A stretch of DNA of 34,755 bases from an uncultured Clostridia bacterium (GTDB taxonomy: Bacteria > Bacillota > Clostridia > Christensenellales > UBA1750): the NCBI GenBank assembly GCA_947625765.1, contig CANQPP010000022.1:1-34755 (forward strand), read 5' to 3'. Position numbers and translations under genes: made by a program. How positions within the stretch are numbered: the stretch's first letter is position 1; each line of letters starts with the position of its first letter. This document shows positions 13,746-21,239 of this stretch, piece by piece. Below the pieces are notes generated by a model. The model saw only the letters and a program-made list of their open reading frames with translations. It was not told where the DNA came from and searched no databases.

Positions 13746-15470
13746 ATGAGCAAACTGACTGACCGGCTGAATACCACCCGTGTGGCAATCTACGTCCGGG
13801 TCTCCACTCGCTATCAGGCGGACCAGGACAGTCTCCCCCTTCAGAGGGAGGACCTGACGAACTACGCCCGGTATGTCCTCAACGCCGACTCTTATGAGAT
13901 TTTTGAGGATGCCGGGTTCAGCGCAAAGAATACTGACCGGCCCGACTACCAGCATATGATGACAAGGGTCCGTGGCGGTGAGTTCTCCCACGTCTTGGTG
14001 TGGAAGCTGGACCGCATCAGCCGGAACCTGCTGGACTTCGCCGCCATGTACGAGGAGCTGCGGCGGCTGGGCGTGACCTTTGTCTCGAAGAACGAGCAGT
14101 TCGACACCTCCTCCGCTATGGGCGAGGCCATGTTGAAAATCATCCTCGTCTTTGCGGAGCTGGAGAGGAAGATGACCGGCGAGCGTGTCACGGCGGTGAT
14201 GATTTCTCGGGCCGGGAACGGGCTGTGGAACGGGGGCAAGGTCCCTTACGGGTACACCTACGACAAGAACACCGAGACCTTCTCCATCAACGAGGAGGAG
14301 GCCGCTGTCGTCCTGCGGATGTACGACCTCTATGAGCAGCACCACTCCCTCCTTCAGGTGGCGAAGGCCCTGAACGCCTCCGGCGTCCGGCATCGGAGCG
14401 GCAAGGAGTGGAACCCGACCACCGTCTCCATCATCCTCAAAAGCCCCTTCTACACCGGGACCTACCGCTACAACCAGAGGGCCATGTCGAAGCGGAACTC
14501 CCATCAGGATTTGAAGCCCGAGGCAGAGTGGGTCATTGTCCCGGACCACCACCCCGCCATCGTCACGCCGGAGCGGTGGAGAGCCATCGCCGAGAGCCTC
14601 GTACAGAACCGGCGAGGGTGGCAGTCGGCAGGAAAGACCTACGCTCGGAAGAATGTCCATGTATTCGCCGGTCTCCTCACCTGCGGCGTCTGCGGGAGCG
14701 TGATGAGTGCCACGAGTAACTGCCGGACCCACAAGGACGGCTACCGTCCCTCCAACTACGCCTGTATGAGCCATCGTAGGAACGACGGTTGCACGAACAA
14801 GTACATCTCGGACACCAAGATTGGCCCTTTCGTTCTCAACTACATCGCCAACCTCATCCGGGCGCGGGCCAGCTTCGGTAAGACGACCTCCCCGGAGACG
14901 CTCCAGAAGAAGCTACTCAGGGGAGAGATGTTCGCCGATGTGGACCACATCAAGGAGCCGGGCCTCATGGAGCTATATTCCCTTTACAAGTCGCAGGTGT
15001 CGGGCGTTCCGTATGTCCCGAAGGTCTCCTCCGGCGACGCCGAGACCGAGCGTGATATGCTCCTCTCCGAGCGCCGACGCCTCGACCGGGCGCTCTCCCG
15101 GTTGAAGTCCCTCTACCTCTACTCGGAGGAGGATATGTCTGAGAGGGAGTACATCATCGAGAAGAACAACCTTGCCGAGCAGCTCGAAAAGGTCAACGCC
15201 CGACTCGATGAAATCAGCAAGGACATCTCCTCTCAGTTCTCTCTCACGGATGAGGAGTTTCTGGAGAAGGCCAGCTACTTCATCATCACCCAGCGTCTCG
15301 CCGACAAAAGGTTCGTCGATTACAAGCGTCTCCTGATGGAGACTGACCCCCGAATTTTGAAGGATTTTATCAATTCGGTAAGCTCCAACTTTTGTATCAA
15401 AAACGGCAAAATCATGTCCATCACCTTCAAAAACGGGATAATCCACGAATTTGTCTACAAGGGCGAGTGA
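13746..15470 (+). CDS. Large serine recombinase (integrase)
   Basis: This 574-residue enzyme integrates and excises DNA through a serine-linked double-strand break. The catalytic domain (residues ~10-160) has YVRVS with Ser20, KLDRISRN and FAELERKM. The recombinase domain (around 180-280) includes GYTYDKNT and TVSIILKSPFYTG. A zinc ribbon follows with Cys313 and Cys316 and two later cysteines, and then a long coiled-coil helix (about 420-500) as in large serine integrases. The ATG at 13746 follows CGGAGGTG. It sits at the element's edge, next to a split host gene, which supports it as the enzyme that inserted the element. No separate excisionase is identified. Confidence 0.95.
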   Translation: MSKLTDRLNTTRVAIYVRVSTRYQADQDSLPLQREDLTNYARYVLNADSYEIFEDAGFSAKNTDRPDYQHMMTRVRGGEFSHVLVWKLDRISRNLLDFAAMYEELRRLGVTFVSKNEQFDTSSAMGEAMLKIILVFAELERKMTGERVTAVMISRAGNGLWNGGKVPYGYTYDKNTETFSINEEEAAVVLRMYDLYEQHHSLLQVAKALNASGVRHRSGKEWNPTTVSIILKSPFYTGTYRYNQRAMSKRNSHQDLKPEAEWVIVPDHHPAIVTPERWRAIAESLVQNRRGWQSAGKTYARKNVHVFAGLLTCGVCGSVMSATSNCRTHKDGYRPSNYACMSHRRNDGCTNKYISDTKIGPFVLNYIANLIRARASFGKTTSPETLQKKLLRGEMFADVDHIKEPGLMELYSLYKSQVSGVPYVPKVSSGDAETERDMLLSERRRLDRALSRLKSLYLYSEEDMSEREYIIEKNNLAEQLEKVNARLDEISKDISSQFSLTDEEFLEKASYFIITQRLADKRFVDYKRLLMETDPRILKDFINSVSSNFCIKNGKIMSITFKNGIIHEFVYKGE

Positions 15471-15483
15471 CATGGAAAAGCCC

Positions 15484-15507
15484 TGAAACCGCTTGGTATC
15501 AGGGCTT
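15484..15507 (+). terminator. Terminator-like hairpin after recombinase
   Basis: AAAGCCCTGA and TCAGGGCTTT form a ten-base stem around a short loop just after the recombinase stop. No long T-run follows, so termination strength is uncertain. It may mark the end of the element's own sequence, about 50-80 bases before the inferred insertion point. Confidence 0.6.
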
Positions 15508-15514
15508 TCCGGCT

Positions 15515-15637
15515 TTATGAGAGGTCTAAAAAAATACTGCTATCGAATGAACATAGCGTCTCCGTAGTGAAAAAAACTTGTCTGGCACTTTGCACAAAGC
15601 CTTCCGTCATTTCGTCATTACAATATGGACATTTCAT
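15515..15637 (-). pseudogene. N-terminal fragment of a zinc-ribbon host gene split by the element
   Basis: From ATG at 15635-15637 the frame reads MKCPYCNDEMTEGFVQSARQ then VFFTTET, the characteristic start of a small zinc-ribbon family (I believe DUF6487) whose full proteins run to about 70-90 residues with a second Cys pair. After roughly residue 28 the sequence stops resembling the family and reaches TAA at 15515-15517, giving only 40 residues. The break lies between the recombinase terminator and the host half. I infer the element inserted here; the missing 3' half with its CxxC should lie left of the element, outside this window. Confidence 0.65.
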
Positions 15638-15855
15638 TTTACTACCTATCTTCTACATGCGTGGATGCTTTGTCAGAAACAGCTGACATCAACACATGCG
15701 TCTTCAACTCTGGTGTCGATCTCTTGTGTTTCTTGGGCGAACGCTGCCACAGAGAGCGATACCGTCATGCTCAAAACAGGGACTGTTCGTGCAGGGGGAA
15801 AAGCGCATCTCCCCTCGCGGTTTTTCGAGGAAAGCGGCCTTTTATACCGTTTCCC
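15638..15855. other. Gene-free stretch between split gene and nitroreductase
   Basis: No credible gene is seen. It holds a short palindrome, TGTCAG/CTGACA with a six-base loop (15671-15688), and near its right end a hairpin of CCTCG/CGAGG that could serve as a weak terminator for the leftward nitroreductase transcript. Promoters for the split gene are not obvious. Confidence 0.5.
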
Positions 15856-16386
15856 CTAGAAGCTGCCGTACCGCACCAGCTCGTCCAAGGGCCGGGACTG
15901 CTCGTGCAGCGGGGAGGGCGCGGCATCCTTCGCGGGGTAGCCCATCACCAGCAGGGCGACGGGTTCCAGCTCCTCGGGGATGTTGAACGCCTGCCGCGTC
16001 TTCGCCGGGTCAAAGTACATCACCCAGCAGCTGCCCACGCCGATGTCCTCGGCCTCCAGCATCATGTGCGTGGCGACGATTGAGGCGTCCACCTCGCCCG
16101 CCTGCTTGCCGTCGTAGCGCCGCGTCCAGCATTCGTTCTTGTTGTAGAGCACCAGTATGGCCGCGGGCGCGCCAAAGTGGCAGCGGGTGCAGGGCCGCAG
16201 CTTCTCCATGGCCTCCCCGCCGTTCAGCACCAGCGCCCGCCAGGCCTGGTAGTTGCAGCCCGTGGGGGCCAGCCGTCCGGCCTCCAAGATCTGGTCCAGG
16301 TCGGCCTGCTCCAGGGGCCTGTTCTCAAAGCTGCGCACGGACCAGCGCTCCGCCGCCAGCGTCAGGAAGTCGTGTCGTCCGCTCAT
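15856..16386 (-). CDS. Nitroreductase-family flavoprotein
   Basis: The protein has the nitroreductase pattern: RWSVRSFENRPLE near the N-terminus for FMN phosphate, APTGCNYQAWRALVL, and DASIVATHMMLEAEDIGVGS before CWVMYFDP. Such enzymes reduce nitro compounds, quinones or flavins with NAD(P)H; the substrate cannot be told from sequence. I place the start at the ATG at 16384-16386 (176 residues), with GAGAAG close upstream; TTG at 16405-16407 is an in-frame alternative behind a weaker site. It follows glmU by 36 bases on the same strand and may share its promoter. Confidence 0.88.
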   Translation of the reverse strand: MSGRHDFLTLAAERWSVRSFENRPLEQADLDQILEAGRLAPTGCNYQAWRALVLNGGEAMEKLRPCTRCHFGAPAAILVLYNKNECWTRRYDGKQAGEVDASIVATHMMLEAEDIGVGSCWVMYFDPAKTRQAFNIPEELEPVALLVMGYPAKDAAPSPLHEQSRPLDELVRYGSF

Positions 16387-16422
16387 TTTCTTCTCGATCC
16401 CTTCCAATTAAAATTACGTTTC

Positions 16423-17790
16423 TCACAGCTTGCCGGCGGCCTTGCGGGCCTGCACCCAGCCGGAGATGTCCCGCTGCTGCTGCCGGGCGATGGAAAGGGC
16501 CATGGGCTCCACGTCCCTGACGATAGTGGAACCTGCGGCCACGTACGCGCCCTGGCCGATGTGCACCGGGGCCACCAGGTTCACGTTGCAGCCGATGAAG
16601 GCGTCGTCCTCCACCACGCAGCGATGCTTCGTCTTGCCGTCGTAGTTGGAGAACACCACGCCGCAGCCCAGGTTGATGTTCTTCCCCAGGTCCGCGTCGC
16701 CCACGTAGGTCAGGTGCGAGACCTTGGTGCCGTCGCCGATGGTGGAGTTCTTGATCTCCACGAAGTCGCCCACGCGGCAGTGGCTGCCCACGTTCGTGTT
16801 CGGGCGCAGGTAGGCGTTGGGGCCGACGGTGGTGTTCTCCCCCACCCTGCAGTCGAGCAGCGTGCTGCTCTCCACGGTGGTCCCGCGGCCCACGGACGCG
16901 TTGTTCAGGCGGCAGTTCTGCAAAAGCGTGACCTCCTCGTCCAGCACGGTCCTGCCCTGCAGGATGCAGCCGGGATAGATCACGCTGTCCCGCCCGATGA
17001 CCACGTCCGCCTCGATGTAGGTGGAATCCGGGTCGATGATGGTCACGCCGTCCCGCATGTGGCGCTCAAGGATGCGGCGGCGCACGATCTTTTCTGCCTG
17101 GGCCAGCTGCACGCGGTCGTTGACGCCGAAGCTGTCCTCGGCGGCGCAGCGCACCGCGGCGATCTTCTCGCCCATGCCGCTTAGGATGGGCACGATGTCG
17201 GTCAGGTAGTATTCGCCCTTCTTCTCATGCAAAGGCAGAAGGGGCAGCGCCTTTTTGAGCGCCCGGGTGCGGATGCAGTAGAGCGAGACGTTCACCTCGC
17301 GGATCTTCTTCTGCTCCTCGTCCGCCTCGTTCTCCTCCACCAGGGCGCGGACGAAGCCTTCCTCGTCCCGCACCACGCGGCCGTAGCCGAAGGGGTCGTC
17401 CATGACGGCGGCAAGCAGCGCGCAGGCGGCGCCCGCCTCTACGGCCGCCTTCAGCTCCTGCATGGACTCCTTGCGGAACAGAGGCGCGTCCCCGGCCATC
17501 AGGAACACCAGTCCCTCGTCCGGCAGCAGCTCCGCGGCCGCGCGGGCGGCGGCGCCTGTGCCCCAGCTGTTCGGGTCCTGCGTGGCGAAGACGGCGCGGC
17601 CTTCCAGATGGGCCTTGACTTCCTCCGCGCCAAAGCCCACCACCACGATGGGCTTCTCCGCCCCGGCGGAGCGGGCCAGCTCCACGGCGTAGTCGATCAG
17701 TTCCCTGCCGCAGACCTTGTGCAGCACCTTATGGGTCTTGGACTTCATGCGGGTGCCCTGACCGGCGGCCAGGATCACGGCGGTCTCCAT
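16423..17790 (-). CDS. glmU: Bifunctional UDP-GlcNAc pyrophosphorylase / GlcN-1-P acetyltransferase
   Basis: GlmU acetylates glucosamine-1-phosphate and couples it to UTP, giving UDP-GlcNAc for peptidoglycan. The N-terminal uridylyltransferase domain starts LAAGQGTRMKSKTHKVLH; the C-terminal left-handed beta-helix repeats hexapeptides such as IGRDSVIYPGCI and ends with the acetyltransferase site NYDGKTKH and VVEDDAFIGCNVNLVAP. The length of 455 residues matches the family. A promoter sits 77 bases before the ATG. In many Firmicutes glmU is followed by prs; here a nitroreductase follows instead. Confidence 0.97.
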   Translation of the reverse strand: METAVILAAGQGTRMKSKTHKVLHKVCGRELIDYAVELARSAGAEKPIVVVGFGAEEVKAHLEGRAVFATQDPNSWGTGAAARAAAELLPDEGLVFLMAGDAPLFRKESMQELKAAVEAGAACALLAAVMDDPFGYGRVVRDEEGFVRALVEENEADEEQKKIREVNVSLYCIRTRALKKALPLLPLHEKKGEYYLTDIVPILSGMGEKIAAVRCAAEDSFGVNDRVQLAQAEKIVRRRILERHMRDGVTIIDPDSTYIEADVVIGRDSVIYPGCILQGRTVLDEEVTLLQNCRLNNASVGRGTTVESSTLLDCRVGENTTVGPNAYLRPNTNVGSHCRVGDFVEIKNSTIGDGTKVSHLTYVGDADLGKNINLGCGVVFSNYDGKTKHRCVVEDDAFIGCNVNLVAPVHIGQGAYVAAGSTIVRDVEPMALSIARQQQRDISGWVQARKAAGKL

Positions 17791-17866
17791 GATGGTCTCA
17801 CATCCCTCTCCCCGGCGCGCTTACCTTAAAACCCGTCGCCCGCCGGACGATCATATTCTGTTTGAA

Positions 17867-17895
17867 AGTATACCACAGCAGGCAGGAAATCTCAA
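17867..17895 (-). promoter_or_regulatory. Promoter of glmU
   Basis: On the minus strand TTGAGA (17890-17895) and TATACT (17867-17872) are 17 bases apart, a good sigma-A pattern. The 5' leader to the glmU ATG is about 70 bases. Confidence 0.7.
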
Positions 17896-18000
17896 ACGGG
17901 GGCCCGTCTCATTTCGCGTTTTTCGTTTTCGCCGCTCCAACCGCCGCGTGAAAAAGCACTGAAAGCGGCATTTCATCGCCATTTTCTTTTGTAGAAAGCA
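17896..18000. other. Divergent intergenic DNA between glmU and small-gene cassette
   Basis: The space between the two divergent promoters holds no gene. It contains several T-rich and A-rich tracts but no clear repeat or operator that I can support. Confidence 0.4.
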
Positions 18001-18029
18001 TTTACATACTGCAATATATAGACTAAAAT
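18001..18029 (+). promoter_or_regulatory. Promoter of the two-gene cassette
   Basis: TTTACA at 18001-18006 and TAAAAT at 18024-18029 are 17 bases apart, in AT-rich DNA that contrasts with the GC-rich genes around it. It lies 60 bases before the first start. Confidence 0.65.
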
Positions 18030-18088
18030 GAAAGCAATAATAAAGAAGCCTTTCGTGGGCTGTCATGAAACGGAAAGGAGAATGCTTT

Positions 18089-18256
18089 ATGCAGATCGAG
18101 AAAAACGGCAAAATCTTTGACGTGACGGAAAAAATATCCCTGTGGGCGGTATCCCGCAAGGTCGGCCCGCTGACCATCGAGATCAAGGTCCCGAAGGACG
18201 TCTGCGGGGACGAGGCGGCCCTGCGCGCCTATGTGGAGCGGGAAGACCTCTTTTGA
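18089..18256 (+). CDS. Small hypothetical protein, 55 aa
   Basis: The product starts MQIEKNGKIFDVTEKISLWA and continues with a beta-rich core, GPLTIEIKVPKD, and a short acidic C-terminus. The ATG at 18089 has AAAGGAG eight bases upstream. Its stop overlaps the next start as TGATG. I know no family for it. The partner encodes a ribbon-helix-helix-like protein, so an antitoxin, toxin or co-repressor role is conceivable but not shown. Confidence 0.65.
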   Translation: MQIEKNGKIFDVTEKISLWAVSRKVGPLTIEIKVPKDVCGDEAALRAYVEREDLF

Positions 18257-18462
18257 TGGAGAATGAGAGCATGACGGAAAAGAGAAGGACGAAAACCTCC
18301 TCGGTGGTCAAGAACCGGTACAACAAGAAGGCATACGGCTCCATCGTCGCGCGCATTCCGAAAGAGCTGGCGGAGGCGTTCAAGGAGAAATGCGTTTCGA
18401 CCGGAACGCCGCAGACGCAGGTCATCAAGAAGGCGATCGAACAGTTCCTGGCGGAGGGATAA
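18256..18462 (+). CDS. Ribbon-helix-helix-like small DNA-binding protein
   Basis: The 68-residue product has a basic N-terminus and then the pattern of an Arc/CopG domain: AYGSIVARIPKELAEAFKEK as ribbon and first helix, and TPQTQVIKKAIEQFLAE as second helix. Such dimers bind short operators and often regulate themselves or serve as antitoxins. The start overlaps the previous stop as TGATG, so expression is coupled. A terminator follows within 12 bases, making a closed two-gene unit. Confidence 0.7.
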   Translation: MENESMTEKRRTKTSSVVKNRYNKKAYGSIVARIPKELAEAFKEKCVSTGTPQTQVIKKAIEQFLAEG

Positions 18463-18473
18463 AGAACACAGCG

Positions 18474-18497
18474 GGGCGGCGGCGAGGCCGCCCTTTT
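18474..18497 (+). terminator. Terminator of the two-gene cassette
   Basis: GGGCGGC and GCCGCCC form a seven-base stem around a short loop, followed by TTTT and a T-containing stretch. Confidence 0.75.
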
Positions 18498-18542
18498 GCT
18501 TACTTGTTTACATCTCGGGCGCCGCCGCTTTCCCCTTTTAAA

Positions 18543-18572
18543 TTGACAAAAAAACGGGCTTGGCGGTATAAT
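18543..18572 (+). promoter_or_regulatory. Promoter of proA
   Basis: Both hexamers are consensus: TTGACA at 18543-18548 and TATAAT at 18567-18572, 18 bases apart. The leader to the ATG is about 30 bases and contains GGGGAGGTG. Confidence 0.85.
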
Positions 18573-18608
18573 AAAAAATACGATCCATTTTGGGGAGGTG
18601 CGTATTTC

Positions 18609-19859
18609 ATGCTGGGACCTGTGGAACTTGGGCGCAAGGCCCGCGACGCGGCCGCGTGCTTGGCGCAGGCGCCTGCCGCTCTGCGCGACAGGGCCCTGGA
18701 GGAAATGGCCGCCGCCCTGGAAGCGAACGTAAAGCCGCTCCTTGCGGCCAACGAAAAGGACCTGCAGCAGGCTGCACAGAGCGGCCGGACGGACGCCTTC
18801 CTTGAGCGCCTCACGCTGACGGACAAGCGCGTCTTAAGCATGGCCCAGGGCCTGCGCGACGTGCGCGCCCTGCCCGATCCGCTGGGCCGCGTGCTTTCCG
18901 GCTGGACGAGGCCCAACGGCCTGTTCATCGAAAAGCGCACCGTGCCCCTGGGCGTGATCGGCATCATCTTCGAGTCCCGGCCCAACGTGGCCGCCGACGC
19001 CGCCGCCCTGTGCGTAAAGTCCGGCAATGCCTGCATACTGCGGGGCGGCTCGGACGCCATCCATTCCAACACCGCCATCGTCAGCCTGCTCAGGGGAGCG
19101 CTGGAAAAGGCCGGCCTGCCCGCGGACTGCGTCTCCCTTTTGGAGGATACCTCCCGCGAGGCGGCCCGGGAGCTGATGGGCCTGCGGGAGTCCCTGGACG
19201 TGCTCATCCCCCGGGGCGGCGCGTCCCTCATCCGCTCGGTGGTGGAGAACGCCAAGGTGCCCGTGATCGAGACCGGCGCGGGCAACTGCCACGTGTACGT
19301 GCATTCCGGCTGCAACGACTTCGCCATGGCGCGGCGTGTGATCGTCAACGCCAAGACCCAACGCCCCTCCGTCTGCAACGCGGCGGAGAGCCTGCTGGTG
19401 GACGAAGCCATCGCCGAAGCCTTCCTGCCGGAGTGTATAAAAGAGCTCACCGCCCTCGGCGTGGAGATCCGCGGCTGCGAAAAAACCTGCGCGCTGCTGG
19501 GCGGCTTGGCCGTCCCCGCCAGCGAGGAGGACTTCTTCACCGAATACAACGACCTCATCCTCTCGGTCAAGATCGTATCCGGCTTGGACGAGGCCATCGC
19601 CCACATCCGAAAATACAGCACCCGCCACTCCGAGGCCATCCTGACCAACGACCGCGCGGCGGCGGAGCGTTTCCTTAACGAGATCGACTCCGCGGCGGTG
19701 TACGTCAACGCCTCCACCCGCTTCACCGACGGCGGCGAGTTCGGCTTCGGCGCGGAGATCGGCATCTCCACCCAGAAGCTGCACGCCCGCGGGCCGATGG
19801 GCCTGGAGCAGCTGACCACGTATAAGTACGTGATCCGCGGTGACGGCCAGGTTCGCTGA
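18609..19859 (+). CDS. proA: Glutamate-5-semialdehyde dehydrogenase
   Basis: ProA reduces glutamyl-5-phosphate to the semialdehyde, the second step of proline synthesis, using NADPH. Visible motifs are KSGNACILRGGSDA, VIETGAGNCHVYVH, and the catalytic Cys256 in NAKTQRPSVCNAAE. The length, 416 residues, is standard. I chose the ATG at 18609 eight bases after GGGGAGGTG; longer in-frame extensions would run through the promoter. proB, the usual partner, and proC are absent from the window, so glutamate kinase must be elsewhere. The last codons lie in a small tandem duplication. Confidence 0.96.
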   Translation: MLGPVELGRKARDAAACLAQAPAALRDRALEEMAAALEANVKPLLAANEKDLQQAAQSGRTDAFLERLTLTDKRVLSMAQGLRDVRALPDPLGRVLSGWTRPNGLFIEKRTVPLGVIGIIFESRPNVAADAAALCVKSGNACILRGGSDAIHSNTAIVSLLRGALEKAGLPADCVSLLEDTSREAARELMGLRESLDVLIPRGGASLIRSVVENAKVPVIETGAGNCHVYVHSGCNDFAMARRVIVNAKTQRPSVCNAAESLLVDEAIAEAFLPECIKELTALGVEIRGCEKTCALLGGLAVPASEEDFFTEYNDLILSVKIVSGLDEAIAHIRKYSTRHSEAILTNDRAAAERFLNEIDSAAVYVNASTRFTDGGEFGFGAEIGISTQKLHARGPMGLEQLTTYKYVIRGDGQVR

Positions 19860-19887
19860 AAAGACGGCGGCCAGGTTCGCTGAAAAT
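19842..19887 (+). repeat. Short tandem duplication across the proA stop codon
   Basis: GGCCAGGTTCGCTGAAAA occurs twice, 24 bases apart. The first copy holds the last codons and TGA of proA, and the second repeats them just downstream, each followed by more shared bases. It is probably replication slippage; the repeated end is untranslated. Confidence 0.8.
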
Positions 19888-20003
19888 CGCTTGCCTTTTC
19901 CCCCAAAGAGACCCCCTTCGGCTTTGTATCATTTTTGTATCTCAGTTTTTTCCATTTTCGGGAACGCGGAACGCGGCGCCCTCGTTAGAAAGGTGGTGAC
20001 GGC

Positions 20004-20522
20004 GTGCAGAAGCAGCTGGATATCGATCGGCTGGTGCGCCAGTACGGCACGATGGTCCTGCGGCAGGCGTACCTGTACCTCAAGGACCGCCAGCGCGCGG
20101 AGGACGTCTGCCAGGACGTGTTCCTGCGCCTGTACAACAAGCAGCCCGACCTGCCGGACGAGCAGAGCGAGAAGGCCTACATACTGCGCGTGACCATCAA
20201 CCTGTGCAAGGACGTGATCAAGAGCGCCTGGCACCGCCGGGTGCTGCCCATGGCCGAGGGCTTCGACGCCCCCGCGCCCATGCCCACGCCGGAAAGCGAG
20301 GCCCTGCGCGGCGAGACGAAGCAGCTCCTGTATAAGGCCGTGATGGATCTGCCCACCATATACAAGGACGTCGTTTTGCTCTTCTACTACAACGATCTGC
20401 CCACCGGGGAGATCGCCCGCATTCTCTCCATACCCGAGGTCACGGTGCGCACCCGCCTGATGCGCGCGCGCTCCCGCCTCGCCGAAGCCCTAAAGGGGGA
20501 TCTCAAAGATGGCGGAAACTGA
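20004..20522 (+). CDS. ECF-type RNA polymerase sigma factor
   Basis: The 172-residue protein has region 2 (LRQAYLYLKDRQRAEDVCQD then VFLRLYN) and region 4 (DLPTIYKDVVLLFYYNDLPT then GEIARILSIPEVTVRTRLMR), with no region 1 or 3, as in ECF sigma factors that answer extracellular signals. The start is GTG at 20004 behind AAAGGTGG. It overlaps the next gene, a single-pass membrane protein, by 14 bases, which points to a sigma/anti-sigma pair. Confidence 0.92.
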   Translation: MQKQLDIDRLVRQYGTMVLRQAYLYLKDRQRAEDVCQDVFLRLYNKQPDLPDEQSEKAYILRVTINLCKDVIKSAWHRRVLPMAEGFDAPAPMPTPESEALRGETKQLLYKAVMDLPTIYKDVVLLFYYNDLPTGEIARILSIPEVTVRTRLMRARSRLAEALKGDLKDGGN

Positions 20523-21084
20523 AAGAAGCCGCGAGCTGGACCGCTTGCTGCTGTCCCTAAAGGACGTGATCGACGAAAACACCCGCGGCCTGTGCGTGGA
20601 TGAGCGCACCGTGGCCCGCGTGAACTCGTCCATCGAGCGGGCCGCCCGCAGGCAGAGACCTAAGGGCCTGTTTTTGGGCCTGGCCGCCGCGGCCTGCCTG
20701 CTGGTGATGGCCGTCTCCGGCGCGCTGCTGCTGCCGGGGCTCACCCATCCCACGGCCGGCGGGGCCGACGACGGCATTCAGCTGGCCCGGGCGCGGGAAA
20801 GCGTCGCCGCGGACGTGCAGCCCCTGACGCTCTCTGCGGGCGGCGAGGCGGTCTCCTACCTGCAGGACGGCACCCCGCTCCCCTACGCGGTGGTCGACGT
20901 GGACGACTACTCCGAGGGCTACGCCGTGGCGCTGGCCAGCAACGGCCTGTACGGCTACCTGGACGAGGACGGCCGCTGGGCCTTCGCCGCGATCTACGAG
21001 CAGGCCTCCCCCGTCTTGGACGGCTGCGCGGAGGTCACGCTGAGCGGCGGCCGCGAGATGACCGTGGTCATGCCCGAGGAATAA
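20509..21084 (+). CDS. Single-pass membrane protein with WG-like repeat, putative anti-sigma factor
   Basis: The cytoplasmic part (residues 1-52) is helical and includes ELDRLLLSLKDVIDE and a basic RRQRPKG just before the membrane. One hydrophobic segment spans ~53-76 (LFLGLAAAACLLVMAVSGAL). The outside portion has a WG-type motif, GLYGYLDEDGRWAFAAIYEQ. No zinc-binding HxxxCxxC anti-sigma motif is visible, so the cytoplasmic helices would bind the sigma factor in another way. Coupling to the ECF gene supports anti-sigma function; the outer domain may sense a cell-surface signal. Confidence 0.7.
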   Translation: MAETERSRELDRLLLSLKDVIDENTRGLCVDERTVARVNSSIERAARRQRPKGLFLGLAAAACLLVMAVSGALLLPGLTHPTAGGADDGIQLARARESVAADVQPLTLSAGGEAVSYLQDGTPLPYAVVDVDDYSEGYAVALASNGLYGYLDEDGRWAFAAIYEQASPVLDGCAEVTLSGGREMTVVMPEE

Positions 21085-21112
21085 AGCGGCACAAAGACCT
21101 TCCGACATTTCC

Positions 21113-21146
21113 CCGGCGCCCGATGAAGATCGGGCGCCGGTTTTTT
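21113..21146 (+). terminator. Strong terminator of the sigma/anti-sigma operon
   Basis: CCGGCGCCCGAT and ATCGGGCGCCGG form a perfect 12-base stem around GAAG, followed by six T. Confidence 0.93.
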
Positions 21147-21162
21147 GTCAAAACAAGGGAGC

Positions 21163-21191
21163 TTGACAGCCGCCCTCTTTCGTTGTAGTCT
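21163..21191 (+). promoter_or_regulatory. Promoter of the HEPN gene
   Basis: TTGACA at 21163-21168 and TAGTCT at 21186-21191 are 17 bases apart. The -10 element is weak at its third position. It stands right after the preceding terminator, so the HEPN gene is a separate unit. Confidence 0.6.
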
Positions 21192-21239
21192 GTATCCAAA
21201 GAACGCCCCGCGATGCCGCCCGAAAGGAGCCCAACGCAA

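Larger units (their letters stand above)
350..15560. mobile_element. Partial integrated phage-type element (right end with recombinase)
   Basis: The right boundary is fairly clear: a large serine recombinase, a terminator, then a truncated host zinc-ribbon gene. The cargo is a leftward phage early operon (recombination, replication, nucleotide metabolism) controlled by a divergent repressor region. No capsid, tail, portal, terminase or lysis cassette is present, so either the late half lies left of the window or it has been lost. Genes overlap by 1-20 bases almost throughout. The left limit given here is where base composition shifts and the last gene degenerates; it is not a mapped attachment site. 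Phage origin is inferred from RusA, SSB, Bet, ThyX and dUTPase together; an integrative element with phage-like replication genes remains possible. Confidence 0.85.

Noticed and set aside
13728-14774. Long minus-strand frame opposite the serine recombinase.
   Set aside because: The product is repetitive and matches no family; the recombinase on the plus strand has clear motifs and a good ribosome site.
1-15560. Search for matching direct repeats (attL/attR) at both ends of the element.
   Set aside because: No shared repeat was found, and the left end is probably not in the window, so no pair of attachment sites is claimed.
15671-15688. TGTCAG/CTGACA palindrome near the element boundary, considered as an attachment core.
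   Set aside because: It lies outside the inferred junction, within the host flank, and there is no second copy.
15578-15859. A plus-strand frame across the gap after the element.
   Set aside because: It lacks a ribosome site and crosses the inferred insertion junction and the split host gene on the other strand.
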